Part shown: in pieces, positions 25,932 to 34,455 of the stretch
Layout of the letters: each line of letters opens with the position of its first letter
Numbering within the stretch: position 1 is the first letter of the stretch
Translations under genes and position numbers: made by a program
Notes under the pieces: generated by a model
Databases searched by the model: none
Seen by the model: the letters and a program-made list of their open reading frames with translations, nothing else
What the model was told of the DNA's origin: nothing
Source of the DNA: Nemertoderma westbladi
Lineage: Eukaryota; Xenacoelomorpha; Nemertodermatida; Nemertodermatidae
Assembly (NCBI GenBank): GCA_032718475.1
Contig: JAUCBJ010009127.1
Location: 30,904-94,903, forward strand
Reading direction: 5' to 3'
Length of the DNA stretch: 64,000 nt

Positions 25932-28900
25932 TTAGTCTTTCTTGCGCGGACGGCGTTTACGCAGTTTTTTAAAGCTAGCAAGAGTCCTTTTCTCTTTGGG
26001 GCAAGCCACTTTACGAGGAGGGCTGTAGCTCCTAGGCGAAGGGTGCAATATAATTGCATCAGAAGGTGCAGGGTTACGATCGGTATACCCGCCGGTCGAA
26101 GTACCTGGTTGATTAATATCAACCTCAGTGGAGTAAGGTCTAACGGCCTTTAGAGCGCGTCTCAGGACAGCAGCTCCTACGGGTCCTTGACGGGTCGTCT
26201 GGACATTAGCGGTGGGTGGACCGTGAGTGGTGAGGAACTTTCTCGGTTTAATGGTTCTCTCCAGCTCGCGTTCTCGGGTTCGATATTCATATGGTCGCCG
26301 AGATATTTCCTGTAGTTCAGGATGCGAGTTCACAAAGATGTCGCCATACTCAGGATCTTGACGGATAAAATTGATCAGGTGATATGTGGTTATATCATTA
26401 GGGTTAACGTTTCTAAGGTATTTCCTGACAAACTTGGTGGAAATACACTCACCAACACGCTTCATTAACTCGTAACTTGGTACGCGTGTTTTCTGTTCAA
26501 TCGACGCGAATAGATAAGGATGGAACGCGTAAACTCCCTCGTAAGCTCGTCCAGGGTAATAGCGATGTCGGGATTCGCAGTGTAAATCGGCGTTCGCTTC
26601 CCAAGCTCGGATGTATCGCAGGGTGATCATCTCGTCTACGCTCTCTAAATCGCGATTAAAGGGACAATTGTAACTTTCATGTCCTTTAAGTTGGCAGTAG
26701 TGACATTGAGTCATAAATTGTGGGCAGACGGCAAATATATGAGAGTTATTAAGCCAGCAATAAGCACAATATATTTCCATCATCGGTTGTTCGAGGAAAT
26801 AGGAACAAGGTACGCTCGAGTCTAGAGGAGTGAAGTGGTCTCTCGATGCGCATAATCGACAACGTTTTCGAGAAACGTAGTTGGCGTGTCGATAATCGTA
26901 CGCTGTGAGACGCTGTGGACCTTGATACCACTCTATGACATAATCATTGTCACTGCTCCGGGAAGTTGTAGGCTGAATCGCTTCTGATTCCAAGCACACT
27001 GGTTCATCCTCCAGCTGTATAGACGAAGTGGGTGCGTCTGTCTCAGTAAGTGGATCCACTGTCTGTATTTCCACGACAGAATAACCTGTAGGTATTCGGG
27101 GTCTTTGTATAACAGATGAATGTGAGTTCTGTATACAAACGTCTTGAAACACGGCAAATCCAGCGCTACTCAGTTTCTCCGCAGCCGAGTCTCTCAGACT
27201 GAGTTTGGTCAGCGCGCGGTCCTTGAACTGACTATCGACGTTACGGAACGGAGTCAGAAAGCGCCGGAAACATTCGAAACGTATGAACTTATTGTGTTCG
27301 TCTAACTTGGCGAGTTTAGTTCCAAGTATTAACGGGTGAGCGCGTATGGTACGACTGCACACATCGGCTAGCCAACCGGCAAGTGCTGCGTTTTCAAAGA
27401 TCGTATATATAGCTAAGGAAGGGCGAAGTGGAACACTCATAAAGCTATATACTGCACCAGGCGCAGTTAATGGTCCGTCAAAATATAAACGGGAGTAATG
27501 ATCTCCATATACCTGCTGGTAATTGATAGGATTTCCAACTTTGAAATTCCATCCATATTCTTGAAGGGCAAGATGTCCGATGGATGTCCGTTGTACTTTA
27601 GTAATGTCGCTGGGTGTATTGGCATACATAGTGCGAAAGAAACCTCGGCCTTCGGCCCAAGGAGCAATCAGCTGAGTATCAACGAAAGGGTATGGAATGT
27701 TCTCCATATTCCGGAAGTCGTTTTGGAGGTCTCCATAAACAGCTGAGCCGATTTTTAGGATTCTTTCGTTAAACAACATTTCGAGCACGGGTTGGGGTAA
27801 CATTGATCCGTCGATACCCATGGCCGGTTTGCGCTCGGTGTCGGTGACGTAACGTTGCGCGAGCTCGAATTGTCCATGTCGAAGTTTCTTTTGTGTCTCC
27901 GTAAGGGTTTCAAAAGAATAATCGATCACGTCGGAACACGCTCGAGTGAATACGTGGGTAGAACCAGCGAGTCCTCGTATATGTATCATTCGCGTAGTTC
28001 CTAGTTCTCCCACCGGAACGCTACCTTCGTTGTCATAAGTAACAATGCCATACATCTCGATAACATTAAGAGTCTCGTTCCATTCTTTAGTGGCGTTTTC
28101 GAGAGCCATTCCCACTGGATGCCACAAAGTAGCGCATTCGCTAGCATTGGGTAAATCTCTATACTTTAAGCATTGTGTAGTATAGGTTTCCACATCTCCA
28201 TATCGTTTTATTCTTTCTTCCTCGAATAACACGTCAAGATTCCAGTGTACCAATCGAGTTTTAATGAATCCATCAAGATTGTACGGAGGTAATATTTCTT
28301 TCTCTATTCTGGAAATATTATACGGTTTTCGAAATGAGTTTAGTTTAACTAGCTGATCTAGATGTTTTTGTAGTTGTTCGAGTTCGACGAGGTCGAGAGG
28401 ATTGATCAATGGTAGAAACTTCAGACTATGCGTAGGATCTTCTGGTTTCACCATGTAATATTGCTTTAAATTGACGTAATAAGGATGATCCTTAATTCCA
28501 TAAAATGAGTCCGGCAAAGGTCTAGCGCGTATGTTAACATCGTGCGCCATGCGACGGACAAGATCCGCTCTATTGTCCGGAGGCTCAACAAGTACGCCAT
28601 CGACACGAGCAGCCTCGACGGGTGGACGTTGTAGCATGGGAGCGTCAGCAACGAGCTCTTGAGATCTGAGATCGGTGTTAACCGGTTGAGGCTGTACCGT
28701 AGCAAAGAGCTTGTCTTTAAAATGAGGAACCATCGAGGGGTGGAGAATCGGTTTGGAATAGAGATCCGTCACGAGAATTTGAGCTTCTGGTTGGGCTAAA
28801 GCTGCTTCTTCCCTCTCAGTCAGCTCTATATGTCTCTCCTCGAGCTGATTTTCCTCCGCTTGTTGTTGCAAGCGCTCGTCCAGGAATTCCTGTAAAGAGT

Positions 28901-30185
28901 AGGTTCGTCCACGTTCGATGTCCTCCTCTAGATTTTGTATTTCTCTATCGAACTGGGGTAAAGCTAGTTCTTTCACCGCTTGGACTTGTTGTTGCAATTT
29001 ACGTTTCTCCAAGCAATCGTAAGTTCCTTTTCCGATTTTCTGCCGAATAGCGTCCAATGCATTTCGTATCACGCTCTCTTTGACTTCTGTAACAGGTTGG
29101 ATCGGAGGAAGGCCAGGACGGTTGTAGGGGTTAAACGGTGATATTAGATGACCGCGTCCTAGTCCAGCAAGGTAAGGTTGGCGAATATCCAACGAACCCA
29201 CTACCGGAGTGCCACCAATCAACTGTTCAGGTAACACCAGATCTTTGAACAGTGAGTACAGTTCGGGAGGATCCGTAATACTATTAGGATCTAGAGTTTG
29301 AGGTATCACTTGGGAATGGGGAGGTCTGACCGAGTATTCCGGAACTCTGATCATGGGTTTATTCAATGATCGCTTAAGGCGCGCGACCGTAGGTGATACG
29401 TCGAAAAGGTTACGCTCGAAACTCCCATAAGTATATCGCGTAAAACTGTGTTTAGCGCAACGTCTCCGCGGATGTTTATGCCTTTCGATCTGCTGGTTAG
29501 GTCTAGGACATTCGTCACAGTAATACCAAAGACGCATGTCTTGAAGGGGAAACGCGGGTGATCGCTCTCCAGTTTTACAATATTCTTCCATCTGTTCGAA
29601 GCTATCTGGAACGACAGGGAGTGGTCGATCGGCGGTAAGATACATCATCGTAAAATAGAGCCGTTTGAGTTCCATTATAGGATCTGGATGTATACCTTGG
29701 GGATATCGAGTTTCGAGGTTTTGTTGACTGGCAACATTGAGATAGGTTTCTCTTAGAAATTCTAGATATTCGTTGAAGCCGCTACGTTTATCAGGTTCTT
29801 CAACGTCTTCTCTTTCGAGCTTATTTCGAATAGAGTTCTCGTGTTCTATTCTCGATTTATCGTTTCGACTCCGCTGGGTATGATATTTAAATAAAACCAT
29901 TTCCCTTTCGGTATCGACATCGTCGGTGTCGTGTAAATCAATAGGATGGCCGGTAGTTAAGAAGTCCATATACATACCATTACGATGCGTATAGCGAGCA
30001 GTGAATTTTCTATAGTCCAATTCACGCGTAAGTTGCTCCTGGGACATTGGCGGTTCGATATAACGACCATCGTCCTCCGTAGTAGTTGGATCAGCGTCGC
30101 CGCGTATCAAGCTATCGACAAACGCTTGTAAAGGTAGAGTATATCTCTCCCTGATACCAAGATCATCTTCTATTAATTCAGTCAT
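25932..30185 (-). CDS. Unrecognised 1,417-aa ORF with triple Cys/His knuckles, downstream of pol in the BEL element
   Basis: An intact ORF filling most of the space between pol and the 3' LTR; its stop lies 78 bp from the LTR. I do not recognise the protein. Visible parts are: an acidic N-terminus starting MTELIEDDLG with no signal peptide; a possible zinc site near residues 222-248 (CDEC, then HKH and a Cys); a charged, predicted coiled-coil stretch at about 370-465; a long central part without obvious motifs; and three Cys/His knuckles at about 1,109-1,127, 1,140-1,154 (CX2CX5HX4C) and 1,161-1,174 (CX2CX4HX4C). The last 20 or so residues are strongly basic (KKLRKRRPRKKD). No long hydrophobic segment is present, so it does not look like an envelope glycoprotein. 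The position suggests a subgenomic or spliced transcript. Inference: a nucleic-acid-binding, possibly Gag-like or nuclear accessory protein. Confidence 0.8.
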   Translation of the reverse strand: MTELIEDDLGIRERYTLPLQAFVDSLIRGDADPTTTEDDGRYIEPPMSQEQLTRELDYRKFTARYTHRNGMYMDFLTTGHPIDLHDTDDVDTEREMVLFKYHTQRSRNDKSRIEHENSIRNKLEREDVEEPDKRSGFNEYLEFLRETYLNVASQQNLETRYPQGIHPDPIMELKRLYFTMMYLTADRPLPVVPDSFEQMEEYCKTGERSPAFPLQDMRLWYYCDECPRPNQQIERHKHPRRRCAKHSFTRYTYGSFERNLFDVSPTVARLKRSLNKPMIRVPEYSVRPPHSQVIPQTLDPNSITDPPELYSLFKDLVLPEQLIGGTPVVGSLDIRQPYLAGLGRGHLISPFNPYNRPGLPPIQPVTEVKESVIRNALDAIRQKIGKGTYDCLEKRKLQQQVQAVKELALPQFDREIQNLEEDIERGRTYSLQEFLDERLQQQAEENQLEERHIELTEREEAALAQPEAQILVTDLYSKPILHPSMVPHFKDKLFATVQPQPVNTDLRSQELVADAPMLQRPPVEAARVDGVLVEPPDNRADLVRRMAHDVNIRARPLPDSFYGIKDHPYYVNLKQYYMVKPEDPTHSLKFLPLINPLDLVELEQLQKHLDQLVKLNSFRKPYNISRIEKEILPPYNLDGFIKTRLVHWNLDVLFEEERIKRYGDVETYTTQCLKYRDLPNASECATLWHPVGMALENATKEWNETLNVIEMYGIVTYDNEGSVPVGELGTTRMIHIRGLAGSTHVFTRACSDVIDYSFETLTETQKKLRHGQFELAQRYVTDTERKPAMGIDGSMLPQPVLEMLFNERILKIGSAVYGDLQNDFRNMENIPYPFVDTQLIAPWAEGRGFFRTMYANTPSDITKVQRTSIGHLALQEYGWNFKVGNPINYQQVYGDHYSRLYFDGPLTAPGAVYSFMSVPLRPSLAIYTIFENAALAGWLADVCSRTIRAHPLILGTKLAKLDEHNKFIRFECFRRFLTPFRNVDSQFKDRALTKLSLRDSAAEKLSSAGFAVFQDVCIQNSHSSVIQRPRIPTGYSVVEIQTVDPLTETDAPTSSIQLEDEPVCLESEAIQPTTSRSSDNDYVIEWYQGPQRLTAYDYRHANYVSRKRCRLCASRDHFTPLDSSVPCSYFLEQPMMEIYCAYCWLNNSHIFAVCPQFMTQCHYCQLKGHESYNCPFNRDLESVDEMITLRYIRAWEANADLHCESRHRYYPGRAYEGVYAFHPYLFASIEQKTRVPSYELMKRVGECISTKFVRKYLRNVNPNDITTYHLINFIRQDPEYGDIFVNSHPELQEISRRPYEYRTRERELERTIKPRKFLTTHGPPTANVQTTRQGPVGAAVLRRALKAVRPYSTEVDINQPGTSTGGYTDRNPAPSDAIILHPSPRSYSPPRKVACPKEKRTLASFKKLRKRRPRKKD

Positions 30186-31835
30186 ATCTGCTATACGAGT
30201 TCACCAATATTATAATGAGTTTATATATTGTTAGGCGAGCGGGCGTCGCTGCCTATTTCTCCCTTGCCCCCGGACAGTATGAGATTCTCAGCGCCGATGT
30301 ACCGCTGTCGCTATACTTTCGCCAACGACGTAGCCGTACAACGACAACGATAACCGGCACAAGTCACTCAACTGTCCGTCCCAAAGGCTTAGATGTACTT
30401 CAGGTTTTCTTTGGAGAGTTAGGTTACTTTTACGATTGCGACTAGCTACTGTAAACACACTTTAGCAGTAACATTCACCTATAAACTCACAAATACCACA
30501 CAACTGGTCACAACTACGCATTCGGGCCATTTGTCCGTTAGTCAATGCCTTCCAGAATGTCACTGTATTATCATGTATCCTTGGATACTAGTAGTGCGCT
30601 ATTTATTCCCTATGCTATTCAATGGGACAAGCTTTCTATTGTTCTTTTAACTCAATTCTAATTCTAGCGTGGTTGTTGCTATGGTGACATTATGCAAAGC
30701 TAGCGGTAGAATTAGGGTAATTCCAATGCGTACAGATCTGGGATGTTATTTAATAGTATTCTTTAATAGTCAATGTTCTGTTTTATACATGACTTTATGA
30801 ATTTTATCGGCTATTGACTATGTTTGGGAGACTTTCGCACACTCATATGCATAATAAGATAAATCTCCGCTCCCTTGATCTATTAATTAATGGAATTTTG
30901 GGAATGTTATAAATTACGTAAAAATGGCAATTTATTAAATTCATTAAAAGGCATGAATTTAAATTTATTCCCTGAAATTTTATTATTTGATAATTAAATG
31001 GACATATTTTGATTCTAGAACATGTCTAGGGACACAAGATCCTTAATTCTATGACAATTGTCTTTTTTAAGAATATCGGTAAATGCTACGATATCTTAAT
31101 TGACTAGAATTATTGAAGGATCTGAATTTTACAGATTTTGATTTATTAGATTTGCAAATATTAAATAATTAATATTTGAGATGGGCACCGATTTATTCCA
31201 GAACTTGTCTGGGGACGTTAACCACTGATTCTATAATTTGTCTTTCAAGTATATCGGTGGGTGCCGCGATATCTTAATCGACTAGAATTACAGATGGTCA
31301 AAGGGTTTAACAGATTTATTTGCGTTATACGCTACTGTTAAAGAGACATCACGCTACTATATGTATTATTTAATATACGGTATGAGAGCAATATCGCACG
31401 AAGCAATGTCAGTGTGAAGAGGCAAGTAGTTTCCAAGGTCTACCCAGAGCTTGGTTTAGCCGAGACACGAGGATCTGAACTTTGCATTCCTAATACTCTG
31501 CCTACCAATAATACTTAAATATAGTAGTGGCTTTATTGTACTTTAATAAGTACGGACATTTCATCTTACTGTAGTTACGTATTTATAATATAATACGGAC
31601 AGTAAGGAAAGAGAAAAAATAATTATTTCTTCGCCGTCTCACTAAATATAATGTAAGTAATTACGTACATAATAAACACGAATATATTGCACTATTCTAC
31701 AAAATAATCGCTAAATAATATTCTACTAAATTAAATAAAACGATTATAATAAAATTACATAGTAATACATAAATAAATATAAAAATAATAAAAATAATAT
31801 AAAATAATAGAGTCACACGCCCACTCCGAACGATA
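30186..31835. other. Non-coding AT-rich spacer between pol and the extra ORF
   Basis: This 1.65-kb stretch has no ORF I can support. It contains two diverged copies of a roughly 180-bp repeat, recognised by agaacatgtctagggaca (about 31,017) and agaacttgtctggggacg (about 31,199), each followed by gatatcttaat and gactagaatta (31,090 and 31,268). The part next to pol (31,620-31,810) is very AT-rich. A subgenomic promoter or splice acceptor for the downstream ORF would have to lie here, but I see no convincing one. Confidence 0.6.
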
Positions 31836-32915
31836 TTAAGTTGGAGAGTCCCTAGATGTCGGTTGGATTAGGGAAGTGGTCGTGGGAAGAGTTTCTTGCC
31901 TTCCATAGTTTCCGGAGAGCTCTCTGTCTCTTTCCAGTAAACATAAACGTCCCACTGGGCGATTGAGCTGTTGAGTCTCAAAGACTATCCCTGGTTTCTT
32001 AAAGTTACGCCGCATTACGACGAGCTCTACCGATCGCACCAAACCATCGCTCGAGATATGAGTCTCGATGATACGTCCTGTTTGCCATCGCTTACGTGGG
32101 AGATCGGGGTCCACAATAAGCACCATGTCTCCAGCGCTGACGTTTTCTTGCTGCGCAAACCACTTAGTTCGAAGTTGTAGAGTGGGCAGGTAATGTTTCT
32201 CGAAATGGTCAGCGAAACGACGGGATAGCAACTGCATAAGTTGCCAGGTTCGACGGCAGTACTCGTCTCCGTCTGTGATCTCCGATCGTGGGAGCATGGC
32301 TACGGGCTTCTTCAGTAGAAAGTGCGCGGGTGTTAGCGCTTCCAGGGAATCAGGATTTGAAGAAACTGGCATAAGCGGTCTTTCGTTGAGATAGGCGGCG
32401 ATTTCCTCCATTAACGTCCGCAATAGTTCGTCGGTGAGATAAGCGCGACAAGGTACAATAAAGTGGAACGCAGTCTTCACGCTCCTAATCAATCTCTCCC
32501 AACTTCCTCCCCACCAAGGGGCGTCGGCGGCGTTGAAGGTCCAGCTAGACGCTGTTATCTTTAGCTGATCGTCCACCTGTCTTTTGTTCCAGTCCTTTAC
32601 GTAAGCTTGAATTTCGTTGTTGGCGCCAATGAAGTTCGTTCCCTTATCCGATCTCATCGTGTTACTGGTTCCGAAACGAGCGATCTGTCGTCGTAAACTC
32701 AACACGAAGCTGTTGGTGGATAGATCGTTTACCATATCGAGATGGATAGCTCTACAAGTCATACAAACGAAGATGACACACCATCTCTTGACTATAGTCC
32801 GGGCACGATATACTTCAATAGGGCCAAATAAATCCACACCGGTATTAGTAAAGGGTGGTTCATAGAAGCTTACTCTTTCCCTAGGTAATTCTGCCTCTCG
32901 CTGTGTTAAAGGCCT
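31836..32915 (-). CDS. pol: BEL/Pao pol, third open segment: integrase core and C-terminal domain
   Basis: This frame holds the integrase catalytic core and the C-terminal DUF5641-like domain. Counting from the Val/Met at 32,837, the catalytic triad is Asp 2 (VDLFGP context), Asp 64 (MRSDKGTNF) and Glu 114 (WGGSWERL). The 49-residue gap between the second Asp and the Glu suits the BEL/Pao type. The C-terminal part has LRTKWFAQQENVSAGDMVLI and VGRLCLLE, usual for the DUF5641 tail. The segment is one frame (+1) off the preceding pol segment. There is no ATG near its start, so it must be expressed as part of a longer pol protein or is broken. Confidence 0.9.
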   Translation of the reverse strand, partial: RPLTQREAELPRERVSFYEPPFTNTGVDLFGPIEVYRARTIVKRWCVIFVCMTCRAIHLDMVNDLSTNSFVLSLRRQIARFGTSNTMRSDKGTNFIGANNEIQAYVKDWNKRQVDDQLKITASSWTFNAADAPWWGGSWERLIRSVKTAFHFIVPCRAYLTDELLRTLMEEIAAYLNERPLMPVSSNPDSLEALTPAHFLLKKPVAMLPRSEITDGDEYCRRTWQLMQLLSRRFADHFEKHYLPTLQLRTKWFAQQENVSAGDMVLIVDPDLPRKRWQTGRIIETHISSDGLVRSVELVVMRRNFKKPGIVFETQQLNRPVGRLCLLERDRELSGNYGRQETLPTTTSLIQPTSRDSPT

Positions 32916-34455
32916 ACCTGAATGCTTTCCTACAGGGTATGCAGTTCCTAAGAACTTGGTTCAGAGCCCTACGGGGTTTATAAAAATAGTAGCGAGTGCG
33001 AATTTCGCTCAGAACTCGTTCTCTACCAGCATGGTACAGTTTGCTATGAACATCGACAATTATCTTGATTTGTATGTCAAGATTTCTAATGAGGATGGGA
33101 AACTTAGTGTCAAAGGATAATGGGGCGTTGGTCAGCCTGCCTCCAACACGTATTAACCCATCTATCATGGTACGAGAGAAGCGATCCCTTAAGCGCATCT
33201 GTGGATTTCTTAACAACAGGAAATACTTATCGGAATCCTCATAGCATTGTAGGAGTCTCAGCATCTGTTTGTTGGTTTCATCATGCTCCTGGTAGCTGAT
33301 CTTCTCCTTTAGAAACCTGTCAGATACCTTGTATTGTGGAAGATCTTTAACAACATGGACTCGTGCAGATGTTGATGGAGCATCATCACTATGGGTCTTT
33401 GTCCCGGAGTAACGATGATGAAAACATCGTTTTAAATAGGTGACAGCTTTACAGAGCCGATTCCAGGAACTGTAGTGACGTATCGCTCTCTGCAAGAGAG
33501 GTGAGAGTCCTTGTGAGATATCTGGTATTCCAGATTTCCAATCCTTGTCACGGATTTCCAAGACTTCTTTAGTCGTGGCAGTGGGTTTCTGATCCAAAGC
33601 ATCATCTCCGGAAGTAAATAATACAGATAGATCAACCGCAGGTTTAAACAACTTCGATTTACTCGCTCGAGTTTTGGGTTTAACTTTCTCCGCTCCCTTG
33701 GCCTGTCTGATCTCTGCTGTTGTGAGATGGGGAGGCCATTCTTCTTCTTCTCTGTAGAGAAAGTCGGGTCCTCCTAACCATTCGGGAGTATTTACCAATT
33801 CCTTTGGAGTCGCTCCTCGGGAAGCGATGTCTGCTGGGTTAATCGTTCCGGGGCAATGTCTCCATTGGTCCATCGTCGTGCGACTAAGTATGATGGCTAC
33901 CCTGTTGGTAATGAAGACGCTGAACTGACAGACTTCATTGGTTATATACTCTAACACGAGTAAAGCGTCGGTCCAATAGACAGTTTTCTCTAATGTATAG
34001 TCAATCTGTTCGGTTACATTCCGGCCGATGGCTGTAGCGTATAGAGCCGCTTTTAACTCCGCTCGAGGAACTTTCAACTTGTTGTTGATTAATGCCTTAG
34101 AAGTAACCAAGGCGACTTTGATTCCATCCGGAGTTTCCACTCTTAGGTAGGCTACTATACCTATTCCCATATCGCTGGCGTCTCCAAACACATGGAGTTG
34201 ATAGGAATACGTAGGGAGAACATGACCAAAATATGAACGGGAAATTATAAAATCCTCGATAGCCGGCAGAGAATCTTCCCATTCCATCCACTTCTTCAAT
34301 AATTCTCCCTTAAGTGGATCGTCCCATGAGTGGTTTTCAAGCCACATTTGTTGTACCAAACTACGAGCAATCAATATAACTGGGCTAATAAATCCCAATG
34401 GATCGAAATAAGTGCTCAGTATACTTAAGCAAATCCGTTTTGTTCGAACTGGATT
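32914..34455 (-). CDS. pol: BEL/Pao pol, second open segment: RT thumb, RNase H and integrase zinc domain
   Basis: The frame opens with the conserved region that follows RT in BEL pol (FDPLGFISPV) and continues into RNase H. Counting from 34,398, the RNase H acidic residues lie in FGDASD (about 71-76), PRAEL and WTDA. The end of the segment carries the integrase H2C2 zinc motif (a His pair in VDVHSKLYHAG and CIPC). It ends at a TAG stop at 32,914-32,916, inside the linker between the zinc domain and the integrase core. It is +1 relative to the upstream gag-RT frame. Confidence 0.9.
   Translation of the reverse strand, partial: NPVRTKRICLSILSTYFDPLGFISPVILIARSLVQQMWLENHSWDDPLKGELLKKWMEWEDSLPAIEDFIISRSYFGHVLPTYSYQLHVFGDASDMGIGIVAYLRVETPDGIKVALVTSKALINNKLKVPRAELKAALYATAIGRNVTEQIDYTLEKTVYWTDALLVLEYITNEVCQFSVFITNRVAIILSRTTMDQWRHCPGTINPADIASRGATPKELVNTPEWLGGPDFLYREEEEWPPHLTTAEIRQAKGAEKVKPKTRASKSKLFKPAVDLSVLFTSGDDALDQKPTATTKEVLEIRDKDWKSGIPDISQGLSPLLQRAIRHYSSWNRLCKAVTYLKRCFHHRYSGTKTHSDDAPSTSARVHVVKDLPQYKVSDRFLKEKISYQEHDETNKQMLRLLQCYEDSDKYFLLLRNPQMRLRDRFSRTMIDGLIRVGGRLTNAPLSFDTKFPILIRNLDIQIKIIVDVHSKLYHAGRERVLSEIRTRYYFYKPRRALNQVLRNCIPCRKAFR

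Noticed and set aside
25932-30185. Envelope gene interpretation of the extra BEL ORF
   Set aside because: No signal peptide, no transmembrane segment and no furin-site-plus-fusion-peptide arrangement was seen; the protein is charged and ends in a basic tail.
30215-30445. A 76-codon plus-strand frame opposite the start of the extra BEL ORF
   Set aside because: Antisense to the element, no recognisable motif, and in the non-coding spacer.
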